A DNA stretch of 64,000 nucleotides from Bacteroidota bacterium (GTDB taxonomy: Bacteria > Bacteroidota > Ignavibacteria > Ignavibacteriales > Ignavibacteriaceae), in contig JADFLR010000001.1 in the NCBI GenBank assembly GCA_022564295.1, forward strand, positions 208,957 to 272,956, in the 5' to 3' direction. This document shows positions 40,464-49,031 of the stretch, piece after piece; the stretch's first letter is position 1; each line of letters starts with the position of its first letter. Both the position numbers and the translations under genes were made by a program. The notes beneath the pieces were generated by a model. It had not been told where the DNA came from. It did no database searches and worked only from the letters and a program-made list of their open reading frames with translations.

Positions 40464-41286
40464 ACTTAAAAAGAAATATTCACATAACAATAAAAGGCAG
40501 ATATTCAGGTTGATCCCAACAGACACTGGTAAGATAATTATTGAAGAAAGAGATATTGAAAAGAAACTGGCTTATTTTAATTGTCTTCATATTGATAGGG
40601 GGAAAAAGATATTTAAACATTTGCAGCTTGATGAAAAATTCTGGTTGGGGATAGAAGCAATTTACAATGATGTGATATTTTTTCATAAATTTGTTAAACC
40701 CGATCTTCCACAGCACAACGGAATAATTGCTTACGATATTAATCACAAACGAACAATATGGGAAAATAAAAACCGTACTTTTTTATTTGTTAAAGATGAA
40801 AAAATCTATGCCTTCCAGCAAAGGTTTGAAGACAGAGAATTTGTAACCCTGAATTATTTAACTGGTGAAGTGATTGATGAATTGGGAATTGATTCGGATG
40901 CGATTAATTTATTGCGTGAAGACGCAATCAATTCGGAAGACTTCAGCGGTTACCATTTTCCCGGTTCGTTTGGTAAAAATTTCTTTGGTGAACAGAGAGA
41001 GAATGAAATATTAAGCAAACTCCACGAAGAACATAAAATCACCGGCGGGATTGAATATGTTTTGATGGAGGACTTATTATTGTTTAATTTTCATGAAGTA
41101 AATATCGATAACACACTGAAAAATATTTTCAAAGCGGTTGACTTATCGACTGGAAAATATATATTAGAAGTAACGTTAAACTCCAGGCCCAATGCGTTTG
41201 CGCCGGATTCTTTTTTTGTAAAAGATGATCTTTTGTTCTTGTTGATTGAAAAAATTAAACTTGAAGTGTATAAAATTATAAATTGA
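40459..41286 (+). CDS. DUF4905-like protein of unknown function
   Basis: 275 residues, soluble, without signal peptide. Features are IFRLIPTDTGKIIIEERDIEKKLAYF at the start and repeated strands such as GIIAYDINHKRTIWENKNRTFLFVKDEKIYAFQQRFEDREFVTLNYLTGEV; this propeller-like pattern recalls the Bacteroidota-specific DUF4905, an assignment I make with caution. It precedes the AMMECR1 gene by 17 bases and may be in its transcript. The upstream repeat ends at its start codon. Confidence 0.6.
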   Translation: MKLKKKYSHNNKRQIFRLIPTDTGKIIIEERDIEKKLAYFNCLHIDRGKKIFKHLQLDEKFWLGIEAIYNDVIFFHKFVKPDLPQHNGIIAYDINHKRTIWENKNRTFLFVKDEKIYAFQQRFEDREFVTLNYLTGEVIDELGIDSDAINLLREDAINSEDFSGYHFPGSFGKNFFGEQRENEILSKLHEEHKITGGIEYVLMEDLLLFNFHEVNIDNTLKNIFKAVDLSTGKYILEVTLNSRPNAFAPDSFFVKDDLLFLLIEKIKLEVYKIIN

Positions 41287-41303
41287 TTTAGAATGAGGGA
41301 AAG

Positions 41304-41849
41304 ATGGAACTGACAATCGATGAAAAAGAAACAATTTTAACTGCTGCCAGGCAATCAATTTTATTTACTTTCGGTGAAGTTGAAAAACCCGAAATAAATT
41401 ACACGGCTTACCCGTTATTAAAACAAAAAATAGGTGCATTTGTTACGCTTAAAATTGATGGAGAATTGAGGGGCTGCATAGGTTACATAATTGCTATCGA
41501 TCCTTTGTTCGATACGGTTTGCGAATCGGCAACGGCAGCCGCATTTAACGATCCGAGATTTAATGAATTAACCCGCGAAGAGTTTGACAATATAATAATA
41601 GAAATTTCGGTCTTATCTCCTTTCGAACCAATCAAAAGCTATAATGAAATTGAGCTGGGCAAACATGGGCTTTTGCTGGAGGAAACAGGTCGGGCGATTT
41701 TATTACCACAAGTAGCAACGGAAAATAATTATACGAGGGAACAATTTTTAACGGCACTTTGTCATAAAGCCGGAATGTATGGTGAATATTGGAAAGAAAG
41801 AATGCTGGATATAAATGTGTTTACAGCAACTGTTTTTTCCGAAAAATAA
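41304..41849 (+). CDS. amrA: AmmeMemoRadiSam system protein A (AMMECR1 domain)
   Basis: 181 residues. AMMECR1 fold: GAFVTLKIDGELRGCIGYI carries the hallmark LRGCIG, and FNDPRFNELTREEFDNIIIEISVLSPFE is the second conserved region. AMMECR1, Memo and a radical SAM enzyme usually occur together in bacteria and archaea; their joint reaction is not settled. The Memo gene begins 12 bases later. No radical SAM gene is in the window. Confidence 0.93.
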   Translation: MELTIDEKETILTAARQSILFTFGEVEKPEINYTAYPLLKQKIGAFVTLKIDGELRGCIGYIIAIDPLFDTVCESATAAAFNDPRFNELTREEFDNIIIEISVLSPFEPIKSYNEIELGKHGLLLEETGRAILLPQVATENNYTREQFLTALCHKAGMYGEYWKERMLDINVFTATVFSEK

Positions 41850-41861
41850 AGGAGGTGAGAG

Positions 41862-42683
41862 ATGGAAAATATACGGTCTGCACATGTTGCCGGACAATTT
41901 TATCCTGCTGATCCGCAACAGTTACGCAGTGAAATAAATGTTTTTTTGGAAACCACAAAACCGGTAAACGAGATTAAAAATATTTTCGGGATTGTATCTC
42001 CTCACGCAGGTTATGTTTATTCGGGTAAGACTGCAGCATATGTTTATAATCTTATAAAAGGAAATAATTATAAACGTGTTGTAATCATATCTCCAAGTCA
42101 CAGCGAATACTTTCCCGGCATCTCTGTTTACAATGGTGATGCATATGAAACTCCATTAGGATTATTGGAAGTGGATAAGGAATTTGTGAACAAACTAGTC
42201 GAAAACAGCAAAACTATTTTCAAAGGTGTTGAGGGTCATCGTAATGAACACGCTCTCGAAGTTCAGCTTCCATTTTTGCAATCGGTCTTAAACGATTTTA
42301 GGATAGTTCCTGTTGTAATGGGAGAACAGGGCAGAATGTATGTTGATGAGCTTGCAAATAAACTTAGTGAAATTACCGATGACGAAACACTTATCGTTTC
42401 AAGTTCCGATTTGTCTCACTTCCACTCTAAATCAGAAGCAGATAAATTAGATTCAATTGTGGAAAAAAGAATAAGCAGATTTGAATTTGATGGTTTGCAA
42501 GAAGATTTGGATAATCATAGCACCGAAGCCTGTGGAGGCGGACCGATTGTTGCAATGATGAAAGCAGCAGCATTAAAAGATAAGAATCACGCTTTAGTTG
42601 TTCATCGCAGTGATTCCGGGGATGTTTCCGGCGATAACAGAGAAGTTGTAGGTTATCTTTCTGCTGTTGTTTACGGAGACTGA
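41862..42683 (+). CDS. amrB: AmmeMemoRadiSam system protein B (Memo-like)
   Basis: 273 residues, related to class III extradiol dioxygenases. The metal-site motifs are SPHAGYVYSG, SPSHSEYFPG, NEHALEVQLPFLQ and SSSDLSHFHS. GGAGG stands 7 bases before the ATG. It pairs with the AMMECR1 protein just upstream, forming two-thirds of the AmmeMemoRadiSam module. Confidence 0.93.
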   Translation: MENIRSAHVAGQFYPADPQQLRSEINVFLETTKPVNEIKNIFGIVSPHAGYVYSGKTAAYVYNLIKGNNYKRVVIISPSHSEYFPGISVYNGDAYETPLGLLEVDKEFVNKLVENSKTIFKGVEGHRNEHALEVQLPFLQSVLNDFRIVPVVMGEQGRMYVDELANKLSEITDDETLIVSSSDLSHFHSKSEADKLDSIVEKRISRFEFDGLQEDLDNHSTEACGGGPIVAMMKAAALKDKNHALVVHRSDSGDVSGDNREVVGYLSAVVYGD

Positions 42684-42739
42684 ATCATTTTTTTAATTAG
42701 ATGATAAGTATTTCAAAAAATTGAAATTACGATAAATTT

Positions 42740-42841
42740 CTTTGCGAGCTTAGCGTTTTTTCTTTGCGTACTTTGTGTTAACTAATCTGCTCCTTGTTTC
42801 ACGCAAAGATCGCGAAGTTGGAATCCGCAAAGAACGCAAAG
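42740..42841. repeat. Inverted repeat of CTTTGCG/CGCAAAG units
   Basis: The left half (42740-42777) has CTTTGCGAGCTTAGCG and CTTTGCGTACTTTGTG; the right half (42800-42841) has CACGCAAAGATCGCGAAG and CGCAAAGAACGCAAAG. The arms pair with few mismatches. It lies between the Memo gene and the DUF2520 gene. Confidence 0.65.
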
Positions 42842-42874
42842 TAATTTAAATCCTTTCTTTGTTTAAATTGAGAT

Positions 42875-43789
42875 ATGAAAACTAAAATTGCTATAATTGG
42901 TGCGGGAAGAATTGCATACTCTCTCACTTCGGCATTACTAAAGGAAGGATATATTGTTGATGCAATAATTAGCAAAAAGATTAAATCAGCCAAAGCACTT
43001 GCAGAAAAATTTGGAATAAAAAAATATTCTGATGATATAAATTTAATTTCAAAATCGGTGAATGTTTTTTTCCTAACTGTTCCTGATAGTGAAATTAGGA
43101 AAACCGCTATTCAACTATCAAAACTAAAATTAAAATTCAGCACAACTTTTTTTATCCATTTATCGGGTGCGGAAGATATAAGTGTTTTAATCCCTTTAAA
43201 AGTAAAAGGCGGGAAAACCGGCTCACTCCATTTAATGCAGACATTTCCATCAAATAAAATTGTTAACATTAAAAATGTTAACTCGGCAATTGAAACAAAC
43301 GATGATTCGGTTTGTAAATTTTTACTTCAGCTTTGCAACAGCTTGCAGCTAATCCCGTTCAGAATTGATTCAAAGGATAAAATTTATTATCATCTTGCCG
43401 GGGTATTTGCATCCAATTTTTTGGCAGGTAATCTTTTTAACGCGCAAAAGCTTTTATCACTAAATAATATTGATGAACAAAAGTATTTTGATATTCTCAG
43501 TTCTACTATTCATTCAACATTACAAAATATTAAAAAGGTTGGGCCGGCTAAAGCATTATCGGGTCCGGTTGATCGCGGAGATATTAACACTATCAGGAAA
43601 CATATCTCTTCACTTAAAATGAATAATTCTAAAGGTGATTACTTCTCTTTCCTGTTTAAAAATTACATTATTCAATCGTTAAACCTTATTAATTTAGTTG
43701 AAGAAAAGTATGGTGAATTGAATAAATCGCATCAAAATATTAGAAAATTATTGGTACAGGAATCGAATAAGATTGAGAAATCTATTTAA
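42875..43789 (+). CDS. Rossmann-fold DUF2520 protein
   Basis: 304 residues. The N-terminal NAD(P) site is IAIIGAGRIAYSLTSALL; VNVFFLTVPDSEIRKTA and FIHLSGAEDI follow as in F420/NADP-reductase-like Rossmann proteins. The C-terminal helical part (YYHLAGVFASNFLAGNLFNAQ, ALSGPVDRGDINTIRKH) is the DUF2520 domain. A small-molecule dehydrogenase or reductase is inferred; the substrate is unknown. It precedes glyS by 59 bases. Confidence 0.85.
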   Translation: MKTKIAIIGAGRIAYSLTSALLKEGYIVDAIISKKIKSAKALAEKFGIKKYSDDINLISKSVNVFFLTVPDSEIRKTAIQLSKLKLKFSTTFFIHLSGAEDISVLIPLKVKGGKTGSLHLMQTFPSNKIVNIKNVNSAIETNDDSVCKFLLQLCNSLQLIPFRIDSKDKIYYHLAGVFASNFLAGNLFNAQKLLSLNNIDEQKYFDILSSTIHSTLQNIKKVGPAKALSGPVDRGDINTIRKHISSLKMNNSKGDYFSFLFKNYIIQSLNLINLVEEKYGELNKSHQNIRKLLVQESNKIEKSI

Positions 43790-43848
43790 GCATTATTACT
43801 ATATTTGTCCCTTTAATTTCAGAAAGTACAATTTAAGGAGTAAAGATC

Positions 43849-45333
43849 ATCGAAAAAATAAATAATACAACCGTTGAGAATATTGTTTCATTAGCGAAAC
43901 GAAAAGGATTTGTTTTTCAATCGAGTGAAATTTACGGCGGTTTAAACGGTTGCTGGGATTACGGTCCACTTGGAGTTGAACTTCTAAAAAATATCAAAGA
44001 AGAATGGTGGAAGGAGATGACCTTCCGAGATGATGTTGAAGGAATTGATGCTTCGATACTTATGCATCCAAAAGTCTGGGAAGCGTCAGGACATGTTGAG
44101 AATTTTACCGACCCGATGATTGACTGTAAACAATGTAAATCACGATTTCGTCTCGATGTTTTAGGCGATTCATTTAATGAGAAGAAAAAGAAAAAAGCTG
44201 TTGATATCTTAAAGCAGAAATTAATCGGCAACGAAGAATTAATTAATAAGATTGATGATATTTACGAAAATTCCGGCGATGAAGACCCTTTCAATTTACT
44301 GCTGGAAAATGATAAGCTTGGCAAAATGCTGCTTGAAGAATTAAACTGTCCGCAATGCGGAAACAAAAACACTTTTACAGAAGCCCGTAAATTCAATCTG
44401 ATGTTTAAAACTTTTGTTGGCCCGGTGGAGGACAGTGGATCGGTGGTATTTTTAAGACCAGAAACTGCACAGGGAATTTTTGTTAATTTCCTGAACGTGC
44501 TGAATGCCTCCCGCCAAAAGCTGCCTTTCGGTATTGCACAAGTTGGTAAAGCATTTCGTAACGAAATAAACACTAAGAATTTTCTCTTTCGCACAAGAGA
44601 ATTTGAACAAATGGAAATGCAGTTTTTTGTAAATCCGAATGAAGATACAAAGTGGTATGCATACTGGAAAGAAAAACGAATGGAATGGTATAAATCAATG
44701 GGCATTACACCTTCAAAACTTCGTTACCACGATCATCCGGCAGATAAGCTTGCACATTACGCAAAAGTAGCAACCGATATTGAATACGAATTTCCATTCG
44801 GCTGGGGAGAGATTGAAGGAATCCACAACCGGACTGATTTTGATTTAAGCAGGCACGAAGAATTTTCGGGCAAATCATTAAAGTATTTTGATGAAGCTGC
44901 AAAAGAAAAATATGTTCCGTTTATTATCGAAACTTCTGCCGGTGCAAGCCGATCGTTTATGGCATTTCTCATCGATGCATATTACGAAGAAGAAGTAAAA
45001 GGAGAAAAACGTGCCGTACTTAAATTCCATCCAAAGCTGGCTCCCATTAAAGCAGCTATTTTTCCACTTGTTAATAAAGATGGAATGCCTGAAATTGCGC
45101 GTGAGATAGAAGTTGATCTTCGCAAAAGCTTAAAAGTTTTTTATGATGACAAAGGAGCGGTGGGAAGACGCTACCGCCGGCAGGATGAAGCGGGAACACC
45201 TTACTGCATTACGGTTGATAATCAGACCCTTGAGGATAAAACCGTAACCGTTAGAGAAAGAGATTCGATGGAGCAGGTACGCATCGCAATGGACCAGCTT
45301 ACGGGATATATTTTAAGTAAACTTCATACATAA
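43849..45333 (+). CDS. glyS: Glycyl-tRNA synthetase with a non-canonical (AUC) start
   Basis: About 494 residues, alpha2 class II GlyRS. The conserved N-terminus VSLAKRKGFVFQSSEIYGGLNGCWDYGPLG lies upstream of the first in-frame ATG (44017). No ATG, GTG or TTG occurs in frame between the stop at 43834-43836 and 44017. AAGGAG at 43835-43840 stands 8 bases before ATC 43849 (and 5 before another ATC at 43846), so initiation at AUC is the best reading. Core motifs are FLRPETAQGIFVNF, FGIAQVGKAFRNEI (motif 2), REFEQMEMQFF, and the C-terminal RRQDEAGTPYC anticodon domain. Cys pairs CKQC...CPQC occur in the insert. A base change from ATG to ATC or a sequencing error is possible. Confidence 0.85.
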   Translation: MEKINNTTVENIVSLAKRKGFVFQSSEIYGGLNGCWDYGPLGVELLKNIKEEWWKEMTFRDDVEGIDASILMHPKVWEASGHVENFTDPMIDCKQCKSRFRLDVLGDSFNEKKKKKAVDILKQKLIGNEELINKIDDIYENSGDEDPFNLLLENDKLGKMLLEELNCPQCGNKNTFTEARKFNLMFKTFVGPVEDSGSVVFLRPETAQGIFVNFLNVLNASRQKLPFGIAQVGKAFRNEINTKNFLFRTREFEQMEMQFFVNPNEDTKWYAYWKEKRMEWYKSMGITPSKLRYHDHPADKLAHYAKVATDIEYEFPFGWGEIEGIHNRTDFDLSRHEEFSGKSLKYFDEAAKEKYVPFIIETSAGASRSFMAFLIDAYYEEEVKGEKRAVLKFHPKLAPIKAAIFPLVNKDGMPEIAREIEVDLRKSLKVFYDDKGAVGRRYRRQDEAGTPYCITVDNQTLEDKTVTVRERDSMEQVRIAMDQLTGYILSKLHT

Positions 45334-45519
45334 GTGTAGTTGAATTGGGAATATTTATGTCTGTATGTTCGTATGAATGTATGAGAAATGATTTATTAAA
45401 AAAAACTTTATAATGGCGAATGGAAAAAAGATTATCATTAAATATCAAAACTTCATTACTCATAGTCTCACGGTCATATAGTCACAATCTGTCACGGCTG
45501 AAATCGGAATTATAAACAG

Positions 45520-46671
45520 ATGAATAAATATATAGCTTTGTTGATTTTCTTTTTCGCTATCACTTTGCAAATAAAGGGGCAAGATGCTAAGTTTGATTCA
45601 ATTGTTGTTAAGGGAATACAGTATATCTACAGCATTGAGTTTAAACAAGCTGAAATAACTTTTAACAAATTAATTGCTGAATACCCATACCATCCCGCAG
45701 GAAAATTTTTTCTTGCAATGCTTGACTGGTGGCGGATTCTTCTCGATACTTCAACAGAACAGCGCGATGAATTATTCTTTGAAAAAATTGAACAAGTAAT
45801 TGAACATTGCGATGAAATTCTTGATGAAGACCCTGAAAATGTTGATGCATTGTTTTTTAAAGGCGGTGCAATTGGTTTCAGAGGTCGGCTGAGTGCATTG
45901 CGCGAGAGCTGGTTAAGTGCTGTTGATGACGGAAGGGAAGCACTTCCTTTAGTTGAGGAAGCAGGAGAACTTGACCCGGATAATGTAGATGTAAAACTTG
46001 GCTTCGGTATTTATAATTACTACGCATCAGTCATTCCTGAACAATATCCAATTGTAAAACCGTTGATGATATTTTTACCTTCTGGAGATAAAAGATTGGG
46101 GCTAAAGCAATTGAAAGATGTTGCACAAAACGGAAAGTACACAAAATACGAAGCACGTTATTTTTTGATGACACTCTATTACCGGCTCGAAAAAAACTAT
46201 GCTGCTGCCGAAGAATATTCCAAAATACTTAACGACGATTTTCCGAATAATCCTGTATTTGAAAGATGGCATGGGCGGATTGCAATGAAAAAAGGTGATG
46301 TGATCTTAGCCGATTCAATATTCAAAAGTATTTTATTGAAAGGTCAAAAAAGGTATCCCGGTTACAATACGTTAAGAGCTAAGCGCGAAGCAAATTATTA
46401 TGTTGGAAATAATTATCGAAATCTTGGCAAGTATGATTCTGCGCAAGTTTATTTGGAAAAGTGTATGAACTATTCACTAAAATTAGATAAAGATGGAGAA
46501 TCGGGATTCTTAATTAACGCAACACTTTACCTTGGTATGATAAAAGAGATGAGTAAAGAATATGCTGCCGCAAAAATGTATTATGAAAGGGTGCTGGATA
46601 TGAGAGAGTTCGGAAACTCAAATAGTTTAGCTGAATCGTACCTTGAACGGATTGAGAAACAAGAGAAGTAA
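45520..46671 (+). CDS. Exported tetratricopeptide-repeat protein
   Basis: 383 residues. A signal peptide (YIALLIFFFAITLQIKG) precedes TPR-like helix pairs: GIQYIYSIEFKQAEITFNKLIAEYP, EHCDEILDEDPENVDALFFKG, YYRLEKNYAAAEEYSKILNDDFPNNPV, NNYRNLGKYDSAQVYLEKCMNY and LGMIKEMSKEYAAAKMYYERVLDM. Such proteins serve as periplasmic scaffolds. There is no enzyme domain. It is a monocistron preceded by a repeat-rich 186-base gap. Confidence 0.83.
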   Translation: MNKYIALLIFFFAITLQIKGQDAKFDSIVVKGIQYIYSIEFKQAEITFNKLIAEYPYHPAGKFFLAMLDWWRILLDTSTEQRDELFFEKIEQVIEHCDEILDEDPENVDALFFKGGAIGFRGRLSALRESWLSAVDDGREALPLVEEAGELDPDNVDVKLGFGIYNYYASVIPEQYPIVKPLMIFLPSGDKRLGLKQLKDVAQNGKYTKYEARYFLMTLYYRLEKNYAAAEEYSKILNDDFPNNPVFERWHGRIAMKKGDVILADSIFKSILLKGQKRYPGYNTLRAKREANYYVGNNYRNLGKYDSAQVYLEKCMNYSLKLDKDGESGFLINATLYLGMIKEMSKEYAAAKMYYERVLDMREFGNSNSLAESYLERIEKQEK

Positions 46672-46978
46672 TCTTTTTGCTTTATTAAATCATTCCCGCC
46701 TGAGGAGTCTGTTGCAGAATTAATATTTGTCATGCTGAATTTATTTCAGCATCTAAAATCAATTAGTTTTGAGACCCTGATACATGTTTAGGGTGACATT
46801 TGTGGGTAGTATAATAAACTCTGAAAATCACAGAACAATTCATTTATTGTAGCCCAATCTGATCGTCTTCGAAAAATTACAATGTTGTTGTAAACTTTGT
46901 AAGATTCAAATCATTCTCCGCTTCTATCAACATAATAAATTTATTAGTTTCTTTTGTGGAAAAACAAGAAATTAGATT
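46672..46978. other. 307-base intergenic region with a TGTCA-type repeat
   Basis: No gene is visible. It contains the element at 46728-46798, and otherwise AT-rich sequence leading to the GT2 start at 46979. Confidence 0.5.
46728..46798. repeat. Intergenic repeat TGTCATGCTGAA...GGGTGACA
   Basis: 71 bases bounded by TGTCA and TGACA, folding into GCTGAA/TTCAGC and ACCCT/AGGGT hairpins. It is one of several elements of this design in the window. Confidence 0.65.
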
Positions 46979-47737
46979 ATGACAAATAAAATTAGTTGCG
47001 TTATAATTACTTTTAACGAGGAAGAAAATATTCGCAGAGCTTTAAATTCTGTTAAGTGGTGCGATGAAATTGTTGTTGTTGATTCAGGCAGTACGGATAA
47101 AACAATTGAAATTTGTGAAGAGTATAACTGCCGGATCTACAATAAAGAATTTAACGGATACGGCGAACAAAAAAGATATGCGGTTTCTTTGGCAGATAAC
47201 GATTGGATTTTAAGTATCGATGCCGATGAAGTTGTTTCCGAGGAGCTTTGTGATGAAATAAAAAATATATTTAATGATGATGAAATAAAATTCAATGGTT
47301 TTTTTCTTCCACGTTCGCTCATCTTTTTGGGGAGATATTTTAAATACGGCAGGGAAAGCAAAGAATATTACTTAAGAATATTCGATAAAAATTGTGGGAA
47401 TTTTTCTACGGATAAAGTACACGAAAAAGTTAAGCTGAATGGGAACACACAAAAATTGAATGGCACACTCCATCATTACAGTTATACAAACATTGAACAA
47501 TATTTTAACAAGTTCAACTCATATACATCAAACGCAGCGCAGGTTTTATTTGATGAAGGTAATAAAGGAAGGAATGTTGTTTCAATTGTTTTAGGTTTCC
47601 CGGTTTATTTTTTCAAAAATTATTTTATTTACCGAAACTTTTTAAATGGTATACAGGGATTTTTGTGGGCGCTCTTTTCTTCTTTATATCCGGTTATAAA
47701 ATATTTTAAGCTGTGGGCATTATGGAATAAGAAATAA
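46979..47737 (+). CDS. Glycosyltransferase family 2 (WaaE-like)
   Basis: 252 residues, a GT-A fold. CVIITFNEEENIRRALNSVKWCDEIVVVDSGSTDKTIEICEEY is the nucleotide-sugar domain, and LSIDADEVVSEEL the DxD-type metal site. TDKVHEKVKLNG follows, typical of LPS-core beta-glucosyltransferases of the WaaE/KdtX group. C-terminal hydrophobic segments (FPVYFFKNYFIYRNFL, FLWALFSSLYPV) suggest membrane attachment. A role in LPS core assembly is inferred from family and from waaA elsewhere in the window. Confidence 0.88.
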   Translation: MTNKISCVIITFNEEENIRRALNSVKWCDEIVVVDSGSTDKTIEICEEYNCRIYNKEFNGYGEQKRYAVSLADNDWILSIDADEVVSEELCDEIKNIFNDDEIKFNGFFLPRSLIFLGRYFKYGRESKEYYLRIFDKNCGNFSTDKVHEKVKLNGNTQKLNGTLHHYSYTNIEQYFNKFNSYTSNAAQVLFDEGNKGRNVVSIVLGFPVYFFKNYFIYRNFLNGIQGFLWALFSSLYPVIKYFKLWALWNKK

Positions 47738-47757
47738 CGTACAGCTTAAGATAAGAT

Positions 47758-47898
47758 TGTCTCAAAAGTGATGAATTTTGCTGTCATTCGTGTGTAAACG
47801 GGAATCTAAAACCTATTAAATATAATGGATTCCCACTCCTGCCTGCCGTCATGCAAGGTTCGTGGGTATGACAATCTCGTGAACATACTTTTGAGACA
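47758..47898. repeat. MITE-like element with 12-bp terminal inverted repeats
   Basis: TGTCTCAAAAGT (47758-47769) and ACTTTTGAGACA (47887-47898) are perfect inverted copies 141 bases apart end to end. A TGTCATTC...GTATGACA element is nested inside. The beginning (CAAAAGTGATGAATTTTG) recurs as CAAAAGTGCTGAATTTTG at 61400-61417. No open frame is in it. Confidence 0.7.
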
Positions 47899-47938
47899 GA
47901 CACATCTACAAAAATCTTTCATCTATACAATCATTCAA

Positions 47939-48982
47939 TCAGGCGGGAACATCCGACGTGTTAAAGATTTTCTGAAATTCTTTCGGTTTTCTTTCCTTCC
48001 ACAATCCTTTGTGATAAGCATACCCGGCAATTAATGGTAAAGCCAAAGTTGCTTCGGAATAAACCATCTGTTCGTAAGTTGTTTCCACTTTTCCCCAACT
48101 GCTTGCTTCTTTTAATGTAGAACTTGAAAGCGCTCCGTCTCTTTCATCTGCAACTGTAATTTGAATTGCATATTTGTGCATCGGTACATCTTCTTTTAAG
48201 ATGTCAGCCGCAACTACAATATCCTGCGTGAAATTTTTCGGAACTCCGCCGCCAACCATAAATATTCCCGTTTCTTTCGAAGCGAGTTTTACTTTTGTTA
48301 ATTCAAGAAAGTCCTTTGCCGAATCAACTGAAACATGTGATTCGGAATTTCTGGTTTGATGAACAATAAAACCAAATCCTGCAGAGCAATCTGAAAAAGC
48401 GGGAATAAAAATCGGCACATTCTTTTTATATGCAGCCCAGATAACCGAATCATCAACTTTTGGTCCGCCGTTTTTCTCAAGATATCTACTGAACTCAACA
48501 ATAAATTCGCGTGAAGAATATGGTTTTGGTGTCATACTGTTAAATATTTTTGCGCAGGTGTCATCACAAATTCTTAGCTCATCTTCATCAATGTAAGTAT
48601 CGTAAATTCTATCTATATGCAAATCACGAAGTTCGTTGTCATCAACAAAAGGTGTTCCTTTATAATGTTTGAATCCTAGTGCTTCAAAAAAATCCTGGTC
48701 GATCATAATTGCGCCTGTGGAAACAATAGCATCAACCATGTTATTCATTATCATGTCGTAAACAATTCTTTTTAATCCTGCACTGAACAAACTTCCTGCC
48801 AAAGTTAAAATGATAGTGCAGTCTTTATCGCTTATCATCTTGTCATAAATCTTTGCAGCGTTGTTAAGATCGCGTGCAGAGAATGCCATATTTTCCATTG
48901 CCTCAACAAGCGGTACAACATTGTGCGATTTTATATCGATATGTTCAATCTTATCTTTTAGAAAATCCTTTTTCTCCGCCAT
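47939..48982 (-). CDS. Deoxyhypusine synthase homologue
   Basis: 347 residues. In eukaryotes the enzyme moves an aminobutyl group from spermidine to a Lys of eIF5A. Bacteria lack eIF5A, and homologues are thought to make polyamines such as homospermidine or to modify other substrates. The active-site Lys is in MVGGGVPKNF. IILTLAGSLFSAGLKR, IVSTGAIMIDQDFFEALG, and IQITVADERDGALSSSTLKEASSWGKV are the NAD/spermidine sites. AGGAG precedes the ATG by 6 bases. It follows the SDR gene by 49 bases and is likely in one transcript. Confidence 0.88.
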   Translation of the reverse strand: MAEKKDFLKDKIEHIDIKSHNVVPLVEAMENMAFSARDLNNAAKIYDKMISDKDCTIILTLAGSLFSAGLKRIVYDMIMNNMVDAIVSTGAIMIDQDFFEALGFKHYKGTPFVDDNELRDLHIDRIYDTYIDEDELRICDDTCAKIFNSMTPKPYSSREFIVEFSRYLEKNGGPKVDDSVIWAAYKKNVPIFIPAFSDCSAGFGFIVHQTRNSESHVSVDSAKDFLELTKVKLASKETGIFMVGGGVPKNFTQDIVVAADILKEDVPMHKYAIQITVADERDGALSSSTLKEASSWGKVETTYEQMVYSEATLALPLIAGYAYHKGLWKERKPKEFQKIFNTSDVPA

Positions 48983-49031
48983 CCGAAGCTCCTATAAAAT
49001 TTTATCAAAATAAATTCTCGTAGTAGACTAT

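Noticed and set aside
43849..44016. GlyRS truly starting at ATG 44017
   Set aside because: This would remove the conserved GGLNGCWDYGPLG region needed for the active site.
45334..45519. Possible RNA gene in the gap before the TPR gene
   Set aside because: The gap holds TGTATG and AGTCAC-like low-complexity repeats, with no stable fold seen.
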